Shown here one piece after another: positions 1 to 11,632 of a stretch of DNA of 64,000 nucleotides; position 1 is the stretch's first letter, and every line of letters starts with the position of its first letter. A program made the position numbers and the translations under genes. Source of the stretch: Callorhinus ursinus (Eukaryota; Chordata; Mammalia; Carnivora; Otariidae). The stretch covers positions 378,305 through 442,304 of the forward strand of contig NW_020312968.1 in assembly GCF_003265705.1 (NCBI RefSeq). Reading direction: 5' to 3'. The notes beneath the pieces are model-generated. The model did not search any database. It had not been told where the DNA came from and saw nothing but the letters and a program-made list of their open reading frames with translations.

Positions 1-399
1 CAAGTGAGCAGAGCAGAGCTCAAGGCCAAGTGGCTGGGCACCGAGTTAAAACATCGGCAAGGCTATTGCTAAGGTTCTTTCCAAAACAAGTGCTCACACC
101 CCCACCAAAAGTGCATATTCTGTGCTGGGCTCCCCACCCTCCCACCAATGACATGTGGGATCAAACTTAGAAGTATTTATCAATTGTACAGGTAGAATGC
201 TATCTTATTTTAAGTTTCATTACTTAATGAGTAAGATTGAATCTCTTTTCATTTGCTTATTAGCCAAATGTATTGTTTTTCTGGCCTCTACATTTTCCTT
301 TACTCAGTTTCAGATTTTTTATTCATCTTTTACTTATTCATTCATAAGAATACACTGAACCTAAAATAAAATATGCCATTTACCAAGCTAAAAAAAAAT
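1..399. other. Unassigned non-coding stretch
   Basis: AT-rich DNA with no recognised gene or repeat. A 67-codon open frame begins at 155, but its composition (rich in Phe, Ser, Ile) is what AT-rich non-coding DNA gives, and it has no recognisable domain. Confidence 0.5.
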
Positions 400-790
400 G
401 CATGTATTCTCTGACCTAGGAATTCCACTTCTAGGAATTTCACCTGTAAACAGACTTGCCTTAGTGCACAAAAATAATGCTCAAGGATTGGAGCTGCACT
501 TTTATTATAATAGTCTCAAATAAAAGCCATTTAAATGTTAATAGGGATAGGTTACATAAATTATTCCTTAACGATACATAGAACACTAAACAGCTGAACA
601 GAAGAGTACAGTAAATTTTCAGGTCCATAATACATTCGATTTGTAGCAAAATTGTAAAATTTAATTTATAGTTTGATTCCATTCGTGTCTTTTGAAATGA
701 CATTTTCTAAACACAGAAAATATCTGGAAAAGACAGCATTCACAGTGGTGAGTAGTCATAGTAATAAGAAGGGAAGTGGGCGAGAAAGGG
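400..790 (+). repeat. Old L1 (L1M-type) ORF2 3'-end relic
   Basis: The segment follows the 3' end of L1 ORF2 in the sense direction. 'GAATTCCACTTCTAGGAATTT' near 420-440 corresponds to the conserved 'aattccacttctaggaatttatcc' stretch. It is followed by a run resembling the 'acaggttacataaattat' and 'ggaaaagacagcattcacagtgg' portions of L1M elements. The reading frame is destroyed by stops and indels. There is no A tail or target-site duplication, as expected of an ancient decayed copy. The subfamily is not assigned. Confidence 0.7.
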
Positions 791-998
791 ATTGACATTC
801 GACTCTAAAGGTGAGTCCTCCTTATAGGTTCAAGGGCTTCCCATTGCCCTTCCATGTTTGCTTTTGTTTCTTAGGACCGGCCGTGGAGAAGCAAATCTTT
901 CCCCTACCCCTGCAGCTCTCTGCAGGTCCTCAAAGGTGCCAGTAGCTGCCCAGAAATTCCTCCATCCCCCACTTCCTGGAAAAGACCTCAATCTTCTT

Positions 999-1195
999 TT
1001 TTTTTTTAAGATTTTATTTATTTATTTGACAGAGAGACACAAAGCGAGAGAAGGAACACAAGCAGGGGGAGTAGGGGAGGGAGAAGTAGGCCTCCCGCGG
1101 AGCAGGGAGCCCGATGAGGGGCTCGATCCCAGAACCCCAGGATCATGACCTGAGCCGAAGGCAGACGCTTAACGACTGAGCCACCCAGGCGCCCC
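999..1195 (-). mobile_element. Can-SINE (tRNA-derived, carnivoran), antisense
   Basis: This is a full-length carnivoran SINE read on the minus strand. The tRNA-like head (GGGGCGCCTGGGTGGCTCAGTCG on the minus strand) lies at the right end. The B-box region is near 1120-1130 (GGGGCTCGATCCC on the plus strand). A purine-rich stretch (the complement of the C/T tract) lies near 1035-1095, and the T-run plus AAGATTTTATTTATTT at the left is the complemented tail. Target-site duplications AGACCTCAATCTTCTT (983-998) and AGACCTCATTCTTCTT (1196-1211) match at 15 of 16 positions and fix both ends. Such elements are mobilised in trans by L1 enzymes and encode no protein. A 96-codon open frame starting at 858 runs through this SINE and is not a gene. 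Confidence 0.95.
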
Positions 1196-1211
1196 AGACC
1201 TCATTCTTCTT

Positions 1212-2590
1212 TAGATTCTTCTAGAACCAACCTTGACTCACTGAGAGGAATTATTCTTGCATTGGTCCCCTCCCTCGCTGCACCTTAAGCCTTGCTGGGA
1301 GGGGAGGCCGCATTTGCTGATGGGGCTCGTCACTCTATGGAGCATCTTAGGCCACTGAAAGGCGCAGGACCGGGATTGTAGCTGCACTGGAGCATTTCTA
1401 CGCAGAGCCATTGCTTATGGTCTGAAAGCTGAGCATGTACAGCCCGCAGACCCTGGAATTCTTGCCAGACTTGAAGAGGTTTCCACTGGAGCTGGCTGTT
1501 CAGAAAATACTTGGCATCTGAAATAACAGCTTTCTCAGTGGTTCCCAGGTCTGCCTTTCAGGTGTGCATCCCCAGACAAGGAGACGTTATTGCATCCCAG
1601 GCACACTGCTCACACCCAGGACCTGCGCTCAAGCCACCAATCCATGCCGCGTGCTAAGAGCACCTCTTTACCAGTGAATAAAAAATGCCTGCCCGCATGT
1701 GAACGTACCAGGAGGAAGGAATGAGGCACCAACAGGAAATGAAGAGGTCTCTCTTGCAGGAAATCATAGCCATGAATACACCTGAGGTGCAACCCCTAGG
1801 GTCTCACAAAACTGGAGGGAGGAAAGTAGAAAAGTTCAGATTTTTTTTTTTATATCTCCTTTTTTTTCTTGTTCACTTCTAAGGCTTAAAGAAGACAACA
1901 GATAAGTAGAACTTGTAGCCACCCATAGCTTTTGAATTGGGCCTGGCTTAGGGCACTGAAATGACGGTAGCCTTGACTCACCTACGCTTACCGTTTTCCA
2001 ATAGCCACTTGCAAATCTACTCCGACTGGAGAGCCATCAACACGGCCAGCCCCAGATTTCCAGATACTGAGGGTGAACCTGCTCACCTCTGGTCTCACAT
2101 CAGCATTGGCAAGAGTAGAGAGTGGCCTCCACAACTCACTGCCCTGCAATGCTCCCAGGCTTGTCCTCAGTAACTACTTTGAGGACCTGCAGGCAAACCT
2201 CACTTGGCCCTGTTCTCTGAGGGGTGTCAGGCCCCACAAGACACCTAGATCTTTCGATCATCTCTCATCTCCCTGGACAATTGAGCTCAACCATCTCTGT
2301 ATTGTCCTATCTGCTCTTTCACTCTACGACCCACCTCCAGCTCCTGAAACCCTTCCACACTGCGGTCTAGAATTTGAGCTCAACCACAGGCTTTTTCTCA
2401 GTTCTTCTCAGAAATGTCTTTTCCTTTCTTGCTCTAAATGAACAGACTCACCTCTCAGGAAACTACTTGGTTTTCACTCAGCCCTCTGAAGGGGAGGCTA
2501 TTGTGTCCTGAAAGACTCTTGAGACACCAGGCCTGGAGGTGGGGGGAGGTGTTCTTCCTGTTCCACACTGCCTCCCTCCCAACAGCAAAT
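1212..2590. other. Unassigned non-coding stretch
   Basis: No gene or clear repeat family is recognised here. Two overlapping open frames (1961-2173 and 2073-2441, up to 122 codons) have no domain that I recognise, and they overlap each other on the same strand in different frames, which argues for chance. Confidence 0.45.
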
Positions 2591-2599
2591 CCTCATCTT

Positions 2600-3180
2600 T
2601 GAACGTCATGTCATTAGTCTTTAGCAACCGAGATTCCAATCTGTTACAATCACCAGGAGACCTTCTCCTAATTCCTTGAAAAGTTTAGCTCTTGGCTCGC
2701 CGCCACTTCTCCAACTTATTTGGTTACTTCAGTACCCATATATATGACCTTTCCAATGTCCTAGACTCTCGTTCCTGATGCCCTCTCCTCCAACTCTCAC
2801 ACCCTCCACTCTCTCTCTCAACTGCTCACTCTAAAGGTCATACCCAGACTTCCTGCCAGCAAATATAACCCCACCATAATTGCAATTTCAAGCATTCTCT
2901 CTTTCCAGCTCACTCTCATACACCAACTCTAAGAAACTTTGGCCTCACTGGGAACTATTAGCCATTGATCATATATTTTCATGGTCCCTTGCTTTCCCAC
3001 TTACCTAGCTTGTGATGCTTCATCATCATATTACACCTTTGCAAATATGCTTAACAATCTTGTTTCACTATTCTCATCTGGAAAATCCCCACACCAGGTT
3101 AAATCTAAGCAGCTTGCTCTGTGCACCCATAAAGATGGTCAGGGCTGCTTGCTGACTGATCTCATTTCCAATTCCTGAAC
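2600..3180 (+). repeat. Probable ancient L2/CR1-clade LINE, endonuclease region relic
   Basis: Translating across 2715-2860 with several stops and shifts gives a pattern like the endonuclease domain of L2/CR1-clade LINEs. Around 2720-2745 the segment FGYFSTHIYDLSN resembles the usual 'GDFNIHVDDPSN' motif, and STAHSKGHTQ near 2820-2850 resembles 'SATHSHGHTLDLV'. The nucleotide texture (repeated CTCTCTCCTCCAACTC blocks) also fits. The copy is badly decayed and its limits are guesses. A MER5A element and an L2-like 3' fragment follow, which may be remains of the same locus. Confidence 0.45.
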
Positions 3181-3262
3181 ACCATCTTCAAGGAGGTCTC
3201 TTTGTTCTCCCCAGCAAGCATACATTTTTATAATCCATCATCATTCTCCTGTTACCCTGAAC

Positions 3263-3439
3263 CAGTGTTTCTCGAATTTGAGATTACCACAGAATCCCCT
3301 AGAGGATACATGAAAACTCAGGTTGCTGGCCCCCACTCCCCAGATTTCTCAATCAGTCAGTTTGGGGTGGGGCTTGAGTAATTGCATCTCTCAGGTGATG
3401 CTGATGCTGCTGGTCTGGACCACACTTGAGGAATGACTG
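3263..3439 (-). mobile_element. MER5A, non-autonomous hAT-Charlie DNA transposon
   Basis: Both ends carry the hAT-Charlie-type inverted terminal signal: CAGTGTTTCTCGAATTT at the left and CACTTGAGGAATGACTG at the right. The interior contains GGTGATGCTGATGCTGCTGGTC (3394-3415) and GGGGTGGGGCTTGAGTAATTG, diagnostic of MER5A read on the minus strand. The length, about 177 bp, is close to the family size of about 190 bp. It encodes nothing. Confidence 0.85.
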
Positions 3440-3900
3440 CCCTAGATGACTTTTTCATGACTTTTTCTTTCTCCAGAAACCTCCATTACATATTGCCCAT
3501 CCTTACTCTTAGTTGATTACTTTACTTAACACACACACATAGACACTGAAGAGAACTCCTGAGTTTCCCAACACCAAATCTCCCTTGTGACATAGAGGAA
3601 TGTCCATGTGCCCTACCTTCCCTCCCGCTATGATGGGGGACCTGTTTAGGCTCCTCTCTCTAGCCAGCCCTCCACATGTATAATGGATTCCATTTCCCCC
3701 CCTTACTCCATCTTAACTTGTGGAACTCCCCCGCTCCCAATCTTTTCCCTACATCTTGAACTTTCCCTTGCCTCCCATGCCCATCAGTGTCAAGCATCCT
3801 GAGGAGAGCCCCCACATTTCCTTCTGTCACCCTTTTACAACAATATTCCATGAAATCTGGTATCCTCAGTTTTCTTCAGACTCACCAAACACATTACGTA
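3440..3900. other. Unassigned non-coding stretch
   Basis: Pyrimidine-rich DNA with no recognised gene. Open frames on both strands (3660-3851 minus, 3720-4094 plus) overlap and have no recognisable domain. It may be degraded L2 sequence continuous with the next feature. Confidence 0.4.
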
Positions 3901-3904
3901 CCTA

Positions 3905-4015
3905 CCACACAGCTTTTGACGTACTGTTATCTCTACTTGGAAGATTCTACAAGGCTAACTTGATCATCTCCTTCAAGGTCCTGATCAAATGTCATCCTCC
4001 CAAGGATGTCCCCCC
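3905..4015 (+). repeat. L2 3'-region fragment
   Basis: The run from 'TTGGAAGATTCTACAAGGCTAAC' to 'CTCCTTCAAGGTCCTGATCAAATGTCATCCTCC' mirrors the L2 3' region (tggaa...ctggctaactcctactcatccttcaagactcagctcaaatgtcacctcc). It is short and diverged. Confidence 0.5.
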
Positions 4016-4019
4016 ACCC

Positions 4020-5002
4020 CCAAACCCCACTCCTCTGTCCCTCACTGACCAGCTGTCCCTAGCCTTCTTCTCTCCTATATTGCTTAGAATCTGAAATTCC
4101 ATCTTGGTTGCATTCAGATAATAATGAACATTAGGCAAAACTGACATCTTTCCCACAGGGACACTGAGAGCTCGCTTTGACCACATCTAAATTGCCAAGG
4201 CCTTCCTAAACAAAATATGTTTTTGCTCTTCCTTTGTCCTCTCTTTCTACTAATGTGATGAGTTTTAAGCACCAACTGCACAACTTGGTCCTAACTATTT
4301 AAGTGCCATTGCATTATGGGGACTGGGAGGTTTCTCCTGAGGTCACTTCAAATGTAATTTAATTCTCACTGTCCCGTATGACTATGGTTAATCTAAAACC
4401 CAGATATATAAGACCTGCCTCATTTTCCTTTCTGTTCACTCACTCATCCCTATATTAAACCATACTTGGATAAGCCAGACAAGAAGAAAAAAATAAATAA
4501 ACCATGGCATGTCCTACCCTAAAGGAATCACCATGTCAGCGGTGTTAGAGGAATTCCCACATCATTCAAGAGGTACGCCAGTGTTCTTAAGAAACCCAGA
4601 GCTGGCTGCAAGCAAGCTCCCTGGTATGTGACATCACCTGCAACCCGGTGAATCAGATGGGAATGAATCTAGCTGAATCCAGCAGAAAGCATATGCTGTG
4701 TGGTCCCTGGGAAAGAAACTAATCAGTCAAACTGACATGACTGATGGATTAACTTTGGGATTGAAGGACATGAAATTTCTCCTCTGCACAGGGCCCAAAT
4801 AAAGGAGAGGTCATACAAAACCTCAGTAATTAAAGAACAAAAGAATTGCAATTTAAATGTTTGTGGAATTTCCCTATAACTAAAACTCGACTACTTTGTC
4901 TTGTGGGGATAGTTTCTCGGTAACAAGAGAAATGAACTCTCTGTGTAAAGGCTTAAAAAGCAGGTGGATTTTAAATAGCCTGGTTTTTCTCCTTAAGAGA
5001 TC
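4020..5002. other. Unassigned non-coding stretch
   Basis: No gene, RNA or clear repeat was recognised. Confidence 0.45.
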
Positions 5003-5029
5003 TAATAAATAAATAAATAAATAAATAAA
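5003..5029 (+). repeat. (TAAA)n microsatellite
   Basis: About six uninterrupted AAAT/TAAA units. Such runs often survive as the tail of a decayed SINE, but I see no SINE body to the left. Confidence 0.9.
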
Positions 5030-5950
5030 GACTCGCTGAAGCTTTAAGTGCTGTGTGTGCCCCGAGGCGGAAAGATCAGGCTTGGTTAAATCATTATATA
5101 CTCCATCATTCATGTGTCATGTCGTTGAAGGCGTCATGGAAAGAAAAAGAAACGTGTCTCTTCCCTCGTGCTGGCCAAGGTGACATAAATCGGTGTTCAG
5201 AATGGAAATGATGAACCCTTCAGTTTAGAAGCCTGCAGGTCCAGCACCCTTTCGGTTCTCTTATGTGAAAGTAGATAAATAAAACAAAAACATACATTTT
5301 AAAGGAGAGGAAGGAAATGTGAAGGCGATTTGCTGGGGAAGACAAAAATCTCACCCCTCACCCTGCTTGGAAATATTCTGCAATGGAAGCTCTGCACCTA
5401 TCAACAGAGGGTTCTCTCGGGGAGCGTGTTGCCCCAGCAGACATGGGAATGACCTGATTCTCCCGAGGTAGCAGACGTTCTCCTGAGGTTCTATCACAGT
5501 CACCGCTGGGAAATTTCCTGTTCCATTATTGTACCAAATGAGCGCTGGGCTAATCAGAGCCTCTTGGGAAAGAATGAAAAGTAAAGAGTACCCATCCCCT
5601 CGAGTGAGGCTCTGAGCTACTTTCAACTGCATTTATAGCCTTAATATAACCCAGGAGATTTCACAACCCACGTGGGAAACCAAACCCTTCTTCTAATGGA
5701 ATATTTGCTGAGTTTATCATGGAGAAAAGGAGGACCATTTTTGATAAGCATATTCTTTTAACTACTGTGTTCATTAGAGGTGCCGATGGGAGGTTTCAAA
5801 GTAATTTCTTTTATTGTTGCTCAGGATAAAACATATAATTTTCATCATAAGCAAGGTGACTGTCAGTAAGATACAATTCCTGCCTAGTGCTGCCCAGGTG
5901 TTTGATGAAGAGGAAGAGAAATATGGGGAAAATGCCTCCTCCTGCATCTT
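5030..5950. other. Unassigned non-coding stretch
   Basis: No recognised gene or repeat. A 93-codon antisense open frame at 5351-5632 has no domain that I recognise. Confidence 0.45.
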
Positions 5951-5968
5951 AAAAAAATTGATGCACCC

Positions 5969-6179
5969 TGGGATGCCTGGGTGGTTCAGTGGGTTAAGCG
6001 TCTGCCTTTGGTTCAGGTCATGATCTCGGGGTCCTGGGATCGAGTCCCAGGCCGGGCTCCCTGCTCAGCAGGGAGTCTGCTTCTCCCTTGCCCTCTGCCC
6101 TACCCTGCCCCCCATTCATGCTTACTCCCTCTCTCTCGTGCTCTCTCTCTCTCTCTCAAATAAATAAATAAAATCTTTA
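5969..6179 (+). mobile_element. Can-SINE, sense
   Basis: The head GGGATGCCTGGGTGGTTCAG at 5970 is followed by the B-box-like GGGATCGAGTCCC (6047-6059), a CT repeat around 6128-6156 and an AAATAAATAAATAAAATCTTT tail. Duplications of AAAAAAATTGATGC at 5951-5964 and 6180-6193 match perfectly, though the left one is A-rich and could blend with the tail. The copy is full length. Confidence 0.93.
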
Positions 6180-6194
6180 AAAAAAATTGATGCC

Positions 6195-7245
6195 TCTTTA
6201 CCTTGCCACCAACCCTTGGCCGGGTTCTTCCCCATTCTGTAGCCATGGGAATGATTTTGTTAGGCCAAAGTAAAATGATCCAAGCAAAGAAACTGAGTTC
6301 CCAAAGCAAGTGACCCGGGAAAACATCAGTGGCCCAAGGAGCCCTGAGAAGACAGAGAGCAGCCACCATGCAGGGCACGGCCTCCAAAGACCAGAATCCA
6401 GCTCACCCAGTATGCAGAAGGAGGCTTTAAAACTCCCCCCATTTCGTGGCCCTCACTTTTACCTCTTTGTGTGTCTTCGACGTGCACCTCGCCCAGAGAA
6501 AAAGTAACAGACTCATCATTTTCTCACAGGCAGATACTCTTACTCCTTCTTTTGTTTTGGCGAGAAGCTTGCCGAAACTGCACTGAGAATTCCTCAGCCT
6601 CCAACTGCCGCCTCTTCTCCCAAGGGATAGGAAAGCTGTTATCACTTCTATGCTAATAATAGCAAATTTAGTACAACTGCCTTCTGATCTTTCAAACCAC
6701 TTCAATATTTTGAAAAACAAAAAAACAAAACCCCCTTGGCTCCAGAGGAAAAGGAAAAGAAAGATTTCAGTTGATCAGACCTGGAAACAATCGGCTAACA
6801 TTTCTATGTAGCAAGTAATCATGCTTTTTTTTTTTTTTCTTCTGTAAGGAAAAGAGAAAACTGGCACCCTCTCACTATTGTCCTTTCAATTATGGAGAAA
6901 CTGAGGCGTTAACCTTAAACCCCATACACCTTCCTGTATTTCCTGCCTGTCCAACTAGCCTGCTACGTAACATATTCCTTCCTTGGACATCAGCTCTCAC
7001 CTAGGAAATGCTATTATAAATAAGAAGCTAGATTTAGAGAAACATCATGTAATGCCTAAGGAATGTGCTGAAGAAGAAGGTGTAATTTTTAAGTGTGGCA
7101 ATGGCTCACATTCCAAGTAAGTGCCACTCACTGGGTCATACAAGTTCTTTGTCCCCCAGCATTAAAAATTAATATCAGATGAAAATAGAATCATGACACC
7201 ATTTGGAATCTAGATAAGGCTTTTCGTCTTAAGAACTCAACATAT
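6195..7245. other. Unassigned non-coding stretch
   Basis: No recognised gene. Contains a T14 run near 6825-6838 and several short open frames on both strands that overlap one another; none carries a domain that I recognise. Confidence 0.45.
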
Positions 7246-7249
7246 CTGT

Positions 7250-7405
7250 AAACAGGTGACCTTATTTCATCTTCATTATATTATAGGCTTGTGAGCTAGA
7301 AGAGGTAGAAGATGCTAATATGATCCCCATTTTATGAAGGGAAAAAGAGGAATCTAAAAACTCAAGCAGCCTACATATATAGAATGGAATTGGAGCCCAA
7401 CGTTA
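7250..7405 (-). repeat. Probable MIR fragment, antisense
   Basis: 'GATCCCCATTTTATGAAGGG' (7322-7341) followed by 'AAACTCAAGCAGCC' and 'ATGGAATTGGAGCCCA' recalls the MIR core in reverse orientation (ccccattttacagatgaggaaactgag ... gagccaggatt). It is heavily diverged. Confidence 0.5.
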
Positions 7406-7409
7406 AAAT

Positions 7410-9178
7410 ATTGCATGGGAAATTCATTGAACTAAAACAATGCCATCATTTATTAAATTTGAGAGTTTGTAAAGGACCTTCAAGTGGTACTGGAAGCTTC
7501 TACCTGCAAAATGTTCTCAACCCTCCAAAGGAGCACTTTTGCAACTGTGGTTTTCTGGACCCGAAGAAGGGGCAGCTGAACCAATTGAATAAGAGTCTCC
7601 GTGTTCAGATTATTTGAACATGGCAGTGCCAGGCTGCTCCACAGGCACATCCTGGGATGTCCCACTGTCTGAGGAACCTCCCCACTCCCTGGCAGGGAAG
7701 GCCGGGACGGAGAGAGGTGGAGAGAACCATTAAGCACTAAGGGTAAAACCGAAGTGCTCTGAATATTCATTTTTCCTTTCTTTTGCCTCTCAAATGTTAC
7801 TGTATATGAAATTAAACCAGAGTGCAGTACTCATGAACCAAAATCCTTTTTTTTTTCTCCACAGTTCGGAGGAGCCAGACAGCTTTACCCAGGCTAGCTG
7901 TGGTTTTCCAACCCAGGTTTTAAGAAGCAACAGAAGTATGCAGTCATTTACGTTCAGGCTGCAAGTCCTTTTGAAAAAAAAAAAAAAAAAAAAGAAGCCC
8001 TTTGCAAGAAGCATTTCTCTCCTGTCCTTATAAATCAAATAAATAAAAATAAAAATTCCTGCCAAGCCATATGCTTCTGTTCCTATCCTTCAACTGGCCT
8101 AAAATAAAAAAGATTACCCTCTCTGTTCTTTTTCTTATCCCTTTACTAGGAGGAGGAAAAAAGAGCTAGAGAAAGAGAGAGAAATCAAACAACTGTCTAA
8201 ACAAATCAATCCAACATTTCCAAAGGCTTTTGACCTGTGGCAATGTCAATCCCGTCTTCCCTCCCCCACCTTTCTTTCTTTGAATCAATATAACCTATGA
8301 TTCTGATCACTCCCATATGTCAGTGCCTGCTGAGGGCACATTTTATTGTTCATAAAGCCCCGAACGATAATGAAAAATAAGCACGAAAATGATAAATTCA
8401 TCAAAGTTGTGAGAATATTCGAGGAAAAAAGGAATTTCCTGAGGTAACTGTCCTTGACCCGGCTCTTTAATCGAGTGAGATTTCATCACTTTATCTAATA
8501 TCATGCTTCATGCTTCAGGCAACCAGCAATTCTATTTTAGTGTGGTCTAATGGGCAGCCAACACATCCACTCATCCCCAGGCTGCATAATATGTGCTGAC
8601 ATACTGTGTGGTGAGCAGCTTTGCAGGGGCTGTGGGTTTAGGCCTCCCAAGGAAAAATGTCATCAAGAAAAGGTTCTTCCTAACCATTTCAGGCTTGCCT
8701 TTCTGGGTCCCGATGGACCTCGTATTTTAAGCGGTCTGGGAGCCCTTGCCAGAAGGTAGTCTCTGATTTGGGTTGTGTGTACCTGACTGTAGGTGAGAGG
8801 TTGGAAAAGCCTGGTTATAGCTGTCTGAAGCCTGAAAATAGATAGCGTAATGAAGAGTGTCATTCTAACTGCTTTGCAGGCGGCTCGTCTCAGAACCGCT
8901 GATTCAATTTGATATTCTGAGGTTAACGTACTGTATTGGGCCCGAAAATAGGAATGCACACGAAAAGCTTTTATACTTATTCAGTTCAGTAAGCATGGGA
9001 AACTCATCAACAGCTATGTGTACACTGTAGGCATGGTGGGGCTTACTTTGATGTTCTGATTTATGTTCGCTCTTCCCCCCCTCCAGTCGTACTTTGGAGT
9101 AGAAACTCATTAAAAAAAAAAAAAAAAAAAGTCAGCTTTTGACATAAGAGCCCAGTATATTTTCATAAGTGAAGCGAA
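7410..9178. other. Unassigned non-coding stretch with two poly-A runs
   Basis: Contains A runs of about 18 at 7974-7993 and 19 at 9112-9130. I could not see a retrocopy body upstream of either. Short open frames here (for example 8550-8759 plus, 8663-8959 minus) overlap and carry no domain that I recognise. Confidence 0.4.
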
Positions 9179-9221
9179 CACAGACACACACGCGCACACG
9201 CATGCGCACACACACACACAG
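9179..9221 (+). repeat. (CA)n microsatellite, imperfect
   Basis: An alternating purine-pyrimidine run of CACA units interrupted by CGCG and CATGCG. The interruptions usually lower length instability. Confidence 0.93.
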
Positions 9222-9888
9222 ATGCCACAATCTTTGACTCTCAATTTCCAACGTAGATAAACTTCAAACTTTTCTAAAAGATAGAAAGGACTCTACAGAG
9301 ACCTGGTAACTATATGAAACACATAACCCTGGACTGAATTCAAGGCCAGAGAATGAAAAATGCCATCGAGGATATTATTAGACCAACTGACAGAACACAC
9401 GATATAAAGTATTGTGTCGATGTTGAATTTTCTGAATTTAATAATTTGCCATCGTTATATAAGAGAATGTGTTTTCTTCCACAATTCCCAGTGAATTAAA
9501 GGTATTAATGGGTATGATGGCATGATGCATGCAAATTATTCTCAAAGGGCTTTAGAAAAATTTAATTAGAGAAAGAGGGAATGATAAAGGATATGTGGCA
9601 AAATGTTTAAAATTAGCAAATCATCATGGCTAGGCAAAATAATTCTGTCAAAAGGCATGTAAAGAAATTCTGTCAAGCGGAGGTCCGGTTGGCTCCCTCC
9701 CCAACAGCGTAAGAAACCAGTTTTGCAACCATTCGCAAATTCACTTCCATATTCCCGATCTATAAATGAACCTTTGAACCAGTCATAATATTCGCCTGTT
9801 TCCTTCACTAATAATAAGTTAAGATCTTTAAGATGTGTTCATTCAAAACAAAATGTGTGCATCTGGGGAAAAGTTATACAATTTTCTT

Positions 9889-10007
9889 TTTTTCTTTTCT
9901 TTTCTTTTTTTTTTTTTAAGTAATCTCTACACCTAACATGGGGCTCGAATTCACAATCCTGAGATTAAGACTCACACACTCCACCGGCTGAGCAGTCAGG
10001 CACGCCT
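9889..10007 (-). mobile_element. Short tRNA-Lys-like Can-SINE variant, antisense
   Basis: Unlike the other SINEs here, this copy has no C/T-rich middle. Read on the minus strand it is a tRNA-like head (GGCGTGCCTGACTGCTCAGCC), a B box (ATTCGAGCCCC), then GTAGAGATTACTT and an A-rich tail interrupted by G. A 19-base duplication flanks it, at 9870-9888 and 10008-10026 (AAAGtTATACAATTTTCTT / AAAGcTATACAATTTTCTT), with one difference. It belongs to the short carnivoran tRNA-SINE type rather than the CT-tract type. Confidence 0.88.
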
Positions 10008-10784
10008 AAAGCTATACAATTTTCTTAAGAAATCTTGCAACATTTCTAGTAAGTTTGAAATTTTTGCAAAATAAAGTTTCTAAATTACCATAAACAGCAA
10101 ATGACAGTAGGCAGGGACTATATAAGAATGAATATACCTTCTCTATACACATACTAAACAGAAATGTTCTTTGCAGAAGACAGTGTGCTCAATCCAGAAT
10201 CATGGCAACCATAAGGTTAGGCAAGCCATCATTGGTCTAATACCACCGTGACTAATCATAGCAAAGCTCCATGATTTGTGGTCTCATTACAGCCCTGGGA
10301 TGTCTGCTTAGATCTCTCTGTATGCTATGCCTTGTTTCATATCACATCTTTGATATTTAAGAAACTGGAAAATAACCGCTTTACATTTTCCAAAAAGATT
10401 GAACGTACCCTCAAATGGAGTAAGATATTTCTATCTTGTAGGACGTGAAAAGTCATGCTGGGATTGACCTTGAGGTCCTCACGGTCCATCTAGGGAAGAG
10501 GAGTCTTTTGCCCAAAACACTGGGAGTTGCAGTTAGAGAGGGTGTGTGAGAATAAAGCAGCACAGAGTCATAAGTCCATCAAGGGTCAAAAGTAGGACCT
10601 CTTACCAAAGATGAAATAAGGACATTGTTCTGTCTTTTAAATGCCCCATTTTCCATTCTAAGCCGGAGTACTTTTCATACAACTGTGAAAATATTCTTTC
10701 CAGCTTCGCTTCCCATCTAAAGCAATAGGTACCAGGAGAAGTACCATAATAGCTATTGTCATAATAACCCTTATATTGAGCCTT

Positions 10785-10985
10785 TAACAATGGTCCATGT
10801 ACAATATCACATTATCCCCTTTAATCTTCCCAATTCTCTGAGACAGGTATTATTAGCCCCGTTTTACAGATGAGTAAACTGAAATTCAGAAGCCAAGGAC
10901 ACCCAGAACTAATGAGTTGCAGAGTTAGATTTCATATCAGATTAAATCTGGTTCCACGTCCAGAAGGCTTATCCTCTACACTAAA
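10785..10985 (-). repeat. MIR, antisense
   Basis: Long match to MIR in reverse: ATCACATTATCCCCTTTAATCTTCCCAATTCTCTGAGACAGGTATTATTAGCCCCGTTTTACAGATGAG spans about 10805-10874. It continues through AAACTGAAATTCAGAAGCC to 'AGAGTTAGATTTCA'. MIRs are ancient tRNA-derived SINEs shared by all mammals. Confidence 0.85.
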
Positions 10986-10989
10986 CAAC

Positions 10990-11616
10990 CTCGAGAACAC
11001 AGATTTGATGAAAACAAGCTGAGAAATTGCTTTATTTAAAGTTCATTGAAGGAAACAATACAAATAAAGTGTTCACAATATGGTACTGTCCATGTCATGG
11101 CCAAGAGTGGTCAACTGTCTTGCATAGCCTCATGCTCATGAAATAAATAGTTTAAATAAAGCACTTAAGAGAATTTAGAGCGAAAAAATGCAAAGCAGGG
11201 TCATTTTCTTAGATTTATTTAAAGTTACTAAGAAAAGGAAAGAAATGAGGAACTACTCTTTAATTTTCCATTTTGAAGACTTTAAGACCTCATACTTTCT
11301 AAGAGTATAAAATAAAACTGACTGCCAAATGGTGAGAAATTAAAAATGCAGATTTTAAGTATCACTGTTTTAGTGATGGTAATAAACTCTATCAATATTT
11401 TCTCTACTAAAAGCAAGCATTTTCTAAGTAAAAAAAAAAGTTTAATTTAAATGGTTTTTGCTAGCCAAATCATAGATAGAAGTGTTCAGAGTCTGATATT
11501 GTAAATAAATTGATTGTTATCCTAAATAGTAACCTCTCCCCCATTTTCTATGAACGCTAATCTTCCTTAATCATCCTTAATCATCGGAAAATATCAAGTG
11601 TCACTAATGAGGCTTT
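10990..11616. other. Unassigned AT-rich stretch
   Basis: AT-rich with no recognised gene or repeat. Confidence 0.45.
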
Positions 11617-11632
11617 GAAAAGGTCAAAAAGA

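Noticed and set aside
858..1148. 96-codon frame as a possible small gene
   Set aside because: The second half reads through an antisense Can-SINE; the same kind of peptide appears at other antisense SINEs (for example 36160-36369).
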